Shown here: one piece after another, positions 1-7,142 of the stretch
How the letters are laid out: each line of letters starts with the position of its first letter
Numbering within the stretch: position 1 is the first letter of the stretch
Assembly (NCBI GenBank): GCA_015680635.1
Contig: JAABOA010000867.1
Coordinates: 1-11,004 of the forward strand
Origin: Lunasporangiospora selenospora
Taxonomy: Eukaryota > Mortierellomycota > Mortierellomycetes > Mortierellales > Mortierellaceae
DNA: 11,004 nucleotides
Reading direction: 5' to 3'
Position numbers and translations under genes: made by a program
Notes under the pieces: model-generated
Seen by the model: only the letters and a program-made list of their open reading frames with translations
Told to the model about the DNA's origin: nothing
Database searches by the model: none

Positions 1-641
1 GGGATTGAGGGAACATACTTGAAGTGGATTGTAGGTTTGAAGGCGATTGGTGATGAAGTTTTCACAGGAGCGACGAGTCTTATTTAAACGCTTCCTGGTC
101 AAGAGTCCAGTTTGTTCGCGTAGCTTTGAGCTGGAAGTGAAATTCTCATATATGGGCCCTGGACATGGAAATTCTAGATGTGAGCGGCAACACTTCTTCA
201 ACACTACACAGCCTCAATATGACTTTTCTCTGATGAAAATAACGGGCGAGGTATGAAATTGCTCTCCTCTTCAAATGATCCATCCAATGAGAACCGGGGC
301 TAACACGCAAATACATTCCCAGTAGTTTAGGTTTGATCAAGCACCTTTGGTTGAGTGACTTTCGAGCCATTAAATTGTCCAAGACAAGGTCGTTTTGAGT
401 GCCTAAAGACGCGGTGTACTTTCCCACGCACTTTCCCATTGCCGATATGCCTCTCTTTGCCTTAGACCACGGCTTCCTTAGAGCTGCAACTTTTGCCCCT
501 CCCCCAGTAAGTCTTCTCCTTTGGAGTCCCACCTGGCCTGAAAAACGGAGTAAAGGTTTACCATATCAATAGCTAGGCATTGACCGTATGATGTACATCG
601 TTGGTAGCCTTTGATCCATCTAGCCTTTTCTCTCTGACCGT

Positions 642-676
642 CTCCCTCGGTATTAAAATACCCACTTCCGAGGGAG
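642..676. repeat. Perfect 9-bp inverted repeat (hairpin)
   Basis: CTCCCTCGG at 642-650 is the exact reverse complement of CCGAGGGAG at 668-676, with a 17-nt AT-rich loop. A second, competing inverted repeat lies inside it: GGTATT at 649-654 and AATACC at 657-662, separated by only two bases. The two hairpins share bases and cannot both form. No gene borders the site closely enough to assign a role such as terminator or operator. Confidence 0.7.
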
Positions 677-683
677 TTCCCTT

Positions 684-733
684 CCACCTTACCAGGTGCT
701 TTCTCCTCCCACCTTATCGGATGACTTCTCCCT
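684..733. repeat. Degenerate tandem repeat, 25-bp unit, two copies
   Basis: Two adjacent pyrimidine-rich units, 684-708 and 709-733, both begin CCACCTTA and agree at about 18 of 25 positions by eye. A weaker third resemblance follows at about 735-760. It is non-coding as far as can be seen. It could be an old minisatellite or simply chance similarity within CT-rich DNA. Confidence 0.4.
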
Positions 734-1156
734 CAATTTGCTGATGAGCTTTTCCAGGTTGCTGCGCTAATTTTCTTCAATCAGGTTGCCTGTACGTTCG
801 TACACTACGAACCTTGCGCCTCGGAGCTGCAAAGAAATTGGGCCTCAGTACGATATCCCAAGGGTCCAGCTCCTCTTCTCTCACGTCTTGTTGAACTTTA
901 TCTCGTGCTCTTATATTTTGTTCTTGTTCTCATAACCAAAATGTTCAGAAGTAATAGCATAGTATCGGGTATCCATCCGTTAGGCGAGCGGTGTTCATTC
1001 CTGTTAAAGCCTCAGGTTCTTTCGATCAGAGACCGCATTGCCTCCTTGGGATTCCATACTTGATCCAATTTGTTCTCACACTTGTTCGAAAAAGAACATC
1101 TACTAAGGAAAATGACTGATTTTAATCCATTTATAGAAAGATAGGGCAAAGAGTGC

Positions 1157-1603
1157 TCAATGGCCGTTCCGCGCTGGATCGTGCTGGACAGGTTCATCTA
1201 GTGTATTGACCAGCGGAAGCTCTGTCCAAAACATCATTCGATTCCAGATACGGTCATTGGACCAATATACTTGATACCTGATGCTGTACTTAATGAAGCG
1301 TGGAAAGTCTCCAGTAGGCCATTCAGGGCGGCATAACGACAATTGAGCGAAGCCTAGAGAACTACGGAAAGAGAAACTCAGTCCTGGGTCGATCAAGACC
1401 GAGGTGGCACTGGGGGTATTCACATCTGACAAAAAGCAAGTACTCGTAAAAGGGTTGAGCTGTTTATTAATTCTGCCCTCAGAATGGGTACTGCAGTGCC
1501 TGGCTAGGGCAGTCCTGTCACAAGTGACTCTAGCTAAATGCCCGACTGTTGGATTGAAAACGCGAAGCAATTGTTGCCGGAGTGATCCATTTGCTGTATC
1601 CAA
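1157..1603 (-). pseudogene. Possible remains of an unrecognised protein gene
   Basis: The minus strand is open for 148 codons. The second half (roughly residues 65-135) reads like real protein: an alternation of aromatic, charged and hydrophobic residues including PEWPTGDFPRF and WNRMMFWTELPLV. The first half looks like random translation. A second minus-strand open stretch at 1012-1197, in another frame, overlaps its end and also has a protein-like tail (DQVWNPKEAMRSL). I recognise neither, and I found no intron joining them. It may be a decayed gene, an end exon of a gene whose other exons I cannot see, or chance. Nothing supports a function. Confidence 0.2.
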
Positions 1604-1791
1604 GACAATTAACTAGCACATTTGATCATGTCCGAGTTGGAAAGGATAAAAAAAGGCGAGTGAGAGAGGTAAGTGGTATCCGTATAGCACTATCACCCAT
1701 TGATAACGCAAGCATGGCTCATGCCTTCTTGGGCTGAGGTCAGGCAGAATTGCAGGGGCTGTTTTCCATCCATCTCTCCCTTTTTTTTGCC

Positions 1792-1832
1792 GAATGGGCG
1801 AAGAGCCAAGAAATACTGAATGGGCGAAGAGC
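1792..1832 (+). repeat. 15-bp direct repeat carrying upstream ATGs
   Basis: GAATGGGCGAAGAGC occurs at 1792-1806 and again, unchanged, at 1818-1832, a spacing of 26 bp. Each copy contains an ATG (1794 and 1820). The ATG at 1794 opens a frame to 2006 that overlaps the main start at 1894 in another frame; the one at 1820 opens a short frame of about 16 codons. If the mRNA begins upstream of these, they would be upstream ORFs that reduce translation of the membrane protein. The transcription start is unknown. Confidence 0.6.
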
Positions 1833-1893
1833 GACGAAGGTCTTTTAAAGCAAAGGGGGGCCATGGATGAAGCCGTATTGATGGATCCTCGCA

Positions 1894-3600
1894 ATGTTTT
1901 TTCCATGGCCACTCTTCGCAATCAAAATCACCCTTTCCGTTTTCCATTTCCTCCTTGCCGGCTCAATGGGAGCTGTGTTGTCGATATATTCCCGTTTTGG
2001 TGGTGAATACGCAAATAGCATTCGATGGATCCGACAAGGTGGTTACCTCGAGATGATCATTTCTTACTCCAAGTCATTCAAATTTCTCAACTCATGGATC
2101 AATATTACAACAATGTCGGTCTTCATTGCCTGTCTTGCGGTTGATCTTGTGGACGATGGTGCCTCCCTATTCATCAAGCCAGCCATGAGAGAAACGAACA
2201 AGTCAATCTATTCTACAAATATGACAGTCGGCTCTTATTTTGATGCCATCTCTACGGACGATCAACCAATCGTGATGGTTACAATGATCCAAGGAGATGA
2301 TGTCCACGACATTATCATGTCTTCATTGAACAATTCCAACATCATTCCCGGCTCGATCAAAGGAAAAGTTTACAGAGCCCGGACCCTTGCCTATGAACCT
2401 CTTTGTACCACCGTCAACATCGACAGCATCTTCAATATCCCTCAGCGCTCCGAGGAAGTGGTCACAAAAGACCCCTGTACAAGACTGGAGCTGAACATCT
2501 ACGGCGGATTCAAGAACCGAGAAGGCGCGATCGAAAGCAGGTCAGAGAACGGAAAGTTGGTAGTCGTGCCCATCACTTTCCCTGCTAATTCAACTTTGGA
2601 TGAACTGAGTCTCATTGGCTACCTGAAATTCAATGGCTCGAGCTGCTCCGCCTCACAGATTGGAAGAAACAAGCTCACGAACGGTATGGAGGGTCTAACG
2701 TCCCGACCTGAGACCACGGCTAACAAATGTGTCCTCAGCTCTGGACACATTATGGCCATCTCTGTTTCCGTGACGCGGATGATATATGAAGCTTCCTACT
2801 TCCGCCGCCTTGCTCTTTCTCAACTTGGCGCTACCGACAGTCTCTTTGACAACTTGAAAGTTCTCATTGATAATGGAACGTTCAAAAACGCAACCTTTGT
2901 TGCCGAAGCGAGGGTGAATGGTACTTCTGTTGATGTGTTGGCTTGTCATTCAATCCCTGACAACACTTCTTACCTACCACTGCATTGCATTTACATCAAC
3001 GCCAACACAATATTGACAAAGCCTCAAGCACTCTATCCAAGCAGCATGGCTTTCACAAAGGAGGTTGAAGCGTCCAAACATAGCTCTCGTTCCAATTTGA
3101 TTCGGATCACTCAATTTCCAAGCTGGACAATTGAAGGACCCTCGTACAACATTACGGACCTGAGGGATGTATCTTCTAGAGCAGGAGACACGGTCGCAAA
3201 ACTTGGTCAAAACTTTCTGGTCGATCAATACAATTACATTGAGTATGACGTAGCAGATCCTCAGCAGGGCTTTGAAGTTCCAACATGGCTAGTGGTTGCC
3301 ATGGTAATGGCTATGGTTGCATGCGCCACCTTCTGGGGCCTGACGCTATACTTTCTGGATGAGCGATTCACTAGTTCGCTATACAAGCTGGTGGCTCTGG
3401 AGATTGGCTCCCACGGAGATTGTGCCACCCCATTGCTGAAAAGGTCAAAGGTCAACCCTGTTGAGATTGATGGAGTACCGATTGTGGCCATTGGGGAAAG
3501 ACACGAACTTCGAGACAAATCTCTTCTTTCTCCACTACAAAGCCTAGAGTCGGCAAATTCCACCAGCACCAATCTTGAACCTCTCCTCAGGCATACTTGA
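1894..3600 (+). CDS. Membrane protein with large glycosylated ectodomain, unknown function
   Basis: This is an intronless 568-residue protein. Three hydrophobic segments are visible: about residues 7-32, 66-85 and 462-488. Between the second and third lies a roughly 375-residue domain with ten N-glycosylation sequons (N102, N109, N146, N232, N247, N327, N332, N342, N357, N419) and six cysteines (C171, C195, C251, C279, C351, C365), enough for three disulfides. This pattern argues for a domain in the secretory lumen or outside the cell. The tail (489-568) is polar, rich in Ser and Leu, and probably cytosolic. I recognise no named domain; a surface receptor, adhesin or wall-associated protein are all possible. 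The start at 1894 is chosen because the first helix follows directly and because an A lies at -1 and G at -3. Several upstream ATGs in other frames precede it. The gene converges on the F-box gene. Confidence is high for the gene and low for any role. Confidence 0.85.
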   Translation: MFFPWPLFAIKITLSVFHFLLAGSMGAVLSIYSRFGGEYANSIRWIRQGGYLEMIISYSKSFKFLNSWINITTMSVFIACLAVDLVDDGASLFIKPAMRETNKSIYSTNMTVGSYFDAISTDDQPIVMVTMIQGDDVHDIIMSSLNNSNIIPGSIKGKVYRARTLAYEPLCTTVNIDSIFNIPQRSEEVVTKDPCTRLELNIYGGFKNREGAIESRSENGKLVVVPITFPANSTLDELSLIGYLKFNGSSCSASQIGRNKLTNGMEGLTSRPETTANKCVLSSGHIMAISVSVTRMIYEASYFRRLALSQLGATDSLFDNLKVLIDNGTFKNATFVAEARVNGTSVDVLACHSIPDNTSYLPLHCIYINANTILTKPQALYPSSMAFTKEVEASKHSSRSNLIRITQFPSWTIEGPSYNITDLRDVSSRAGDTVAKLGQNFLVDQYNYIEYDVADPQQGFEVPTWLVVAMVMAMVACATFWGLTLYFLDERFTSSLYKLVALEIGSHGDCATPLLKRSKVNPVEIDGVPIVAIGERHELRDKSLLSPLQSLESANSTSTNLEPLLRHT

Positions 3601-3675
3601 GTTCTCTTGACGTTGTGGCTGGACCTTGGTATATCAAGGCGATGTGTAAAACAAACACGATTTCATCTGTACTAC

Positions 3676-3681
3676 AATAAA
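3676..3681 (+). terminator. Poly(A) signal of the membrane-protein gene
   Basis: AATAAA lies about 76 bases after the stop of the plus-strand gene, followed by a T-rich stretch (TTCTATTTCTTTCC) typical of a cleavage region. Confidence 0.6.
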
Positions 3682-3758
3682 GACCCGTTCTATTTCTTTC
3701 CGTACTAAAGAAATGACCATTTCAAAACGATATCTAAAACTTTACAGCAATATTCAAA

Positions 3759-3764
3759 TTTATT
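3759..3764 (-). terminator. Poly(A) signal of the F-box gene
   Basis: TTTATT on the plus strand reads AATAAA on the minus strand, about 55 bases after the F-box stop codon. The AT-rich surroundings fit a fungal 3' end. Confidence 0.55.
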
Positions 3765-3818
3765 ATTCAAAGAGAGAGAGGTCATTCATCCATAAAAATA
3801 CCATACGATGGTCATTTT

Positions 3819-6164
3819 CTAATGAAGCCATCTCAAATAATTCATTGCCCACGCGTTATGCCTCCATGTGTTCCTATATGTGGAAAGGTAGAAGGAGTCG
3901 CTTGATGCAGTCTTGTACTCGTTTCTATAACAGACATCCACTTGGTCCCAATCCAGAAATTTCAAGTATTGTCGAAGCGAGCTCGAGAATGAGTTACTAC
4001 CAAGATTTGGGTCACGCAGAACAATTTTTGAAAGGCGTGGCCAGTTGACCAGCATCCATTTTACCTCAGGCAAACCCATCATGGTTGTCCACGACGTGAT
4101 GTGAAACACCCGCATCTCTTTCAACCCTGCCAATTGTCCCAACCCATCCTGTAGTGTCCATGGAAGTCCGCAACATATGGTCACATCGTTATAACCCTCT
4201 CCGAGATTGATTTCCCGAAGTTTGGTAAGCTCTGAGATCCGCTTGAACAGAAATGGTAACGCTTGGTGATCAATGCAGAGGGGTTGAGATTGCACAGCTC
4301 CTTTTTGCAGTTTGAGCAAGTTGGCTACTATGGCCGCCTGTCCTTGGAGTTGCTTTTCTTGATCGTGTAGTAAATCATTATTTTGTTGCCTTTTAGAGTT
4401 TTTCCCAGAGTACCGGGTCTTCATCGGTACACAAGATGGTGCCCGCGGGGCAGTAACAGCCACGGGTCTGCGAGTATGACAAGATTGGAGATGATCTTGA
4501 AATCGAAACGGGCATTTAATGCCACCTGGACGCGTGTACTTTCGACTCACAGAAACAAGGATTGAAAGCTCCTCAAGCCCGCGACACACCCATGGCCTTT
4601 CTTCCAATGCCTTGACGTTTTCGTCGAGCCAGAAATAGACACCTGCTGTGACGAGTCGGCGGAGGTGGCGACATCCTGCCAAGATGCGAATAATACCACT
4701 TCCATCCAGTTGCGAATCCCAGGACAGGTTCAGGTCGACAAAGTGATTGGCGGGATACACCATCCGGGCAATTTGCCTTCGACTCAGGCTAGCCCCATTG
4801 AACATTATTGTGCATAGGGTATCTTTGGGCCACTCTTCCAGAGTCCTCTTCTTTGCCTTTGCCTTGATAGTGTCTCTCGTATGCTTATTGAGAATCATGT
4901 ATTTGTTAACGCTTCTCACGGCCCGAGACCATCCGAGAGCCGTCGCAGGATAATCCAAGAGTGGGGCTCCAAACAATCCCATGGGGTCCCATTTCTTTGC
5001 ATCGTAGGTGATTTTGTTGATTTGTGGCAATGTCCAAACGAACCTTGAATTCACTGCAGCATCGGGACTGAGCGCCTCCTCCTCCCATACAGGGCAATAG
5101 TCTTTTCGCATGCTGATGCTCAAGATGCGCAAGTCAGGGCAATAGAACTCCATCATTCGAGTCGGCAATGTCGCATCGGAGAAGGAAAGATGTGTAAGTT
5201 GTCTCGTGTCAAGAAAGGAGGCCTGTTCATGAGAGAGAGATGTTGGGAGCAAGGTACAGGTCGGGGATACGTCGCTATCAGGATGTAAAATATCGACATA
5301 CACCATAGTCAACTCTTTCAAGACAGGGCAATGCTCAATCATCCCACTAAGCGTCTCCAATGTCAACTTCCAAGAAGTGAGCTGAAGCTTTGCCAGCCGA
5401 ACACCAATTTGGGGTGGTCGATCCATCAGGGTCACGGATGAGGGGCCAACCAGTGCTGCTGATTCTTGTAGCCATTCCAGGAATAAGGTCGCGAATTGGT
5501 CGTGACATTCCCGTTTGTATCCGGCCCAGTTCTCAGACAAGGACAGTAATGTTGATTGGGCACCTCTCACTATTTCCATGAACAACTTCACTGACTGAGA
5601 AGCCTCAATCTCTGGTCGATAAGTACTTTGAAATATGGTATCGAGAGTCAAGCGTTGAAGTTGAGGGAATACCCGAGTAGTATTGTGGTTGACCTCCTCC
5701 TCCTCCTCAGTTGTGATGAGTCCCTTTGCCACCAGTCTCCGATGACGAATAGATTCTTGATTCCGATCCAAGTGGCAGCTCTCCTGCTGTGCCCTGCGCA
5801 TCCACTTGTCTGTGAGAACGTCGGTGTTCAATATATTGAGGTCTTTAACCCATCGGCCATGACGTCGGACAATCCTCGCGACGCAGAAACGGTCCTCTTC
5901 CAGCGAGCAGTGGCACCAATTAGTTTTGAGGAGTTTTGGGCGTTGATATACTTTGTCCAAGAGCGCTTTACGATAGACGTCATAACTGTCATAGTAATTC
6001 ACATGGCAATGTCCAATAACGAGAGGAAGGGTATTATAGAGTGCTGGGAGGAAGACGCGGTGGTATGCTCGGCATACTAATATGCAGTTGAAAAGGGTCC
6101 CCTCATCCAGGTAAGGCTGTAGGCGAATACAGATCTCAGGGAGGTGAAAAGGGTTCAAGGGCAT
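3819..6164 (-). CDS. F-box protein with leucine-rich repeats
   Basis: This is an intronless 781-residue protein. Residues about 5-45 fit an F-box: a leading hydrophobic-Pro-Glu (HLPEIC), a mid helix (LFNCILVCRAYHRVF) and the closing LPALYNTL. F-box proteins bind Skp1 and bring substrates to SCF ubiquitin ligases, so that role is inferred. The rest contains irregular leucine-rich repeats, the usual substrate-binding part, visible near residues 165-177, 255-292, 321-350, 475-511, 527-539, 646-657, 678-690 and 708-718. A basic, Gln-rich, probably disordered insert (about 560-620) splits the array, and a run of five Glu sits at 153-157. The ATG at 6164 has A at -3, and the F-box begins at once, so the N-terminus is probably complete. 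Such F-box/LRR proteins are very numerous in Mortierella-type fungi and their substrates are mostly unknown. The gene is divergent from the SMPD4-like gene and converges on the membrane-protein gene. Confidence 0.85.
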   Translation of the reverse strand: MPLNPFHLPEICIRLQPYLDEGTLFNCILVCRAYHRVFLPALYNTLPLVIGHCHVNYYDSYDVYRKALLDKVYQRPKLLKTNWCHCSLEEDRFCVARIVRRHGRWVKDLNILNTDVLTDKWMRRAQQESCHLDRNQESIRHRRLVAKGLITTEEEEEVNHNTTRVFPQLQRLTLDTIFQSTYRPEIEASQSVKLFMEIVRGAQSTLLSLSENWAGYKRECHDQFATLFLEWLQESAALVGPSSVTLMDRPPQIGVRLAKLQLTSWKLTLETLSGMIEHCPVLKELTMVYVDILHPDSDVSPTCTLLPTSLSHEQASFLDTRQLTHLSFSDATLPTRMMEFYCPDLRILSISMRKDYCPVWEEEALSPDAAVNSRFVWTLPQINKITYDAKKWDPMGLFGAPLLDYPATALGWSRAVRSVNKYMILNKHTRDTIKAKAKKRTLEEWPKDTLCTIMFNGASLSRRQIARMVYPANHFVDLNLSWDSQLDGSGIIRILAGCRHLRRLVTAGVYFWLDENVKALEERPWVCRGLEELSILVSVSRKYTRPGGIKCPFRFQDHLQSCHTRRPVAVTAPRAPSCVPMKTRYSGKNSKRQQNNDLLHDQEKQLQGQAAIVANLLKLQKGAVQSQPLCIDHQALPFLFKRISELTKLREINLGEGYNDVTICCGLPWTLQDGLGQLAGLKEMRVFHITSWTTMMGLPEVKWMLVNWPRLSKIVLRDPNLGSNSFSSSLRQYLKFLDWDQVDVCYRNEYKTASSDSFYLSTYRNTWRHNAWAMNYLRWLH

Positions 6165-6580
6165 TTTTGGTCAGCTGAATCAATTTGGTGCGTGGAGAGG
6201 AAAGCATTTGTTGTGAAGAGAAACGTGAAGCATATAGAGCGAGTATTTATTAGGGATCAAATGATGGACAGATACTGAAAAAAATATGCAGTGAAAAGGA
6301 GTTATAGTTGGATGTGTGACATTACGGCACAGATCTTTTTGGTTGGGCACTTTGTTCAGTCTGGACAGGTCGAGGCGCAGAAAAAAGACATGACCCAGCG
6401 GGGCGCAGTCGAGAGCCGGGATGTAAATTTGATCTCACAAGATCCAAGCCTAGTCCTACAGGTCGTTCGTGTTCTCTTTTTTCAGTCGCCCCTGCGTTCG
6501 ATAGCTCTTCATTATTCTGACTACCATACCCCTCCTATAACCTCTGACACTTCACTCCATCAGATCAATTTGATTGTCAA

Positions 6581-6623
6581 GTCTTGACTGACCGAAGAAA
6601 GCGTAATATGGATCAGTCAAGAC
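6581..6623. repeat. 11-bp inverted repeat built on GTCAAG
   Basis: GTCTTGACTGA at 6581-6591 is the reverse complement of TCAGTCAAGAC at 6613-6623, with a 21-bp spacer. The left arm also overlaps a palindrome, GTCAAG-T-CTTGAC (6576-6588). GTCAAG therefore occurs three times within about 50 bp, in both orientations. It could be paired binding sites for a dimeric regulator shared by the divergent genes, or a hairpin. No known factor is assigned. Confidence 0.6.
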
Positions 6624-6716
6624 TCAACCATGTTGTAAAGTCACCAACTATCCGAGAGTGCTCAGTGGGTGAACATGTGGGCTTTGTGGTCGAACGGGAT
6701 AGATCATGCATGGTAG

Positions 6717-6775
6717 ACAAAAAAAAAAACAAATGAAAAAACAAATAGGAAAAATAGGAAAAGTGGGAAAAAAAA
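6717..6775 (+). repeat. A-rich low-complexity tract
   Basis: A stretch of A-runs broken by single C, T or G-pairs, about 370 bp before the SMPD4-like start. Poly(dA:dT) tracts exclude nucleosomes in fungal promoters, so a promoter role is possible. On the minus strand it produces a meaningless Phe-rich translation. Confidence 0.6.
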
Positions 6776-7142
6776 GGCCAACCCGGAGAAAAATATTCCT
6801 GCTTGAAGAGCAGAGAGCCGCAGCATCTTAATAAGGCAGACCACTAGATCCCTGCTACATCGGCGTCTACGGTACTCACTGATCAGATTGTAGAAATAAA
6901 GCAGCGGTGCTTCGACAAGACTGAGACTAGATTTTTTACAGTGTTTAATTCCTTCCAAATCTAGTAGGAAATAAAAATTCGCTCGCGTTCAATGCCCTTT
7001 TGCTTTTTTTGCCTTTTGATCTCTAAACTGCTTTGCTTTCTGCTCGGGACCAAACACGACAATTGCCAGTGGACAGAGAGGCAACGCATTCATCCATCCA
7101 CCAGACTCATTTCCAGAACAGGCAGTCTGCATTGAAAACACA

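Larger units (their letters stand above)
1..1893. other. Long intergenic region with no supported gene
   Basis: No reading frame here has a recognisable domain, and I could not join plausible exons into a longer protein on either strand. What it does hold: CT-rich DNA around 600-740, a perfect 9-bp inverted repeat at 642-676, a degenerate 25-bp tandem repeat beginning at 684, minus-strand open stretches at 1012-1603 that could be gene remains, and a 15-bp direct repeat at 1792-1832 just before the downstream gene. The last few hundred bases must include the promoter and leader of the gene starting at 1894. A short or heavily spliced gene could have been missed, since only sequence inspection was possible. 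Confidence 0.6.
3601..3818. other. Convergent 3' intergenic region
   Basis: Only 218 bp separate the stop codons of two genes that point at each other, so both 3' UTRs and their cleavage sites must fit here. Each strand has one AATAAA, and the two are 78 bp apart and face each other. Transcripts that run slightly past their signal would overlap as antisense RNAs. Confidence 0.7.
6165..7142. other. Divergent intergenic region (two promoters)
   Basis: These 978 bp separate the starts of the F-box gene (leftward) and the SMPD4-like gene (rightward), so promoters and leaders of both lie here. I found no third gene: the open frames present are short and without recognisable features. Notable contents are an 11-bp inverted repeat (6581-6623), an A-rich tract (6717-6775), and AT-rich stretches near 6230-6255 that could serve as TATA-like elements for the F-box gene, though that last point is weak. 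Confidence 0.6.

Noticed and set aside
146-687. Minus-strand frames of 128 and 69 codons
   Set aside because: No domain, no bias and mutual overlap in different frames; indistinguishable from chance.
2403-2588. 61-codon plus-strand frame inside the membrane-protein gene
   Set aside because: An out-of-frame shadow of the ectodomain coding sequence.
5628-6080. 150-codon plus-strand frame
   Set aside because: Lies wholly antisense to the F-box gene, whose F-box domain and codon content explain this DNA.
6704-6958. 84-codon minus-strand frame with a hydrophobic, Phe-rich end
   Set aside because: The hydrophobic end is just the A-rich tract at 6717-6775 read on the other strand; no other protein-like feature.
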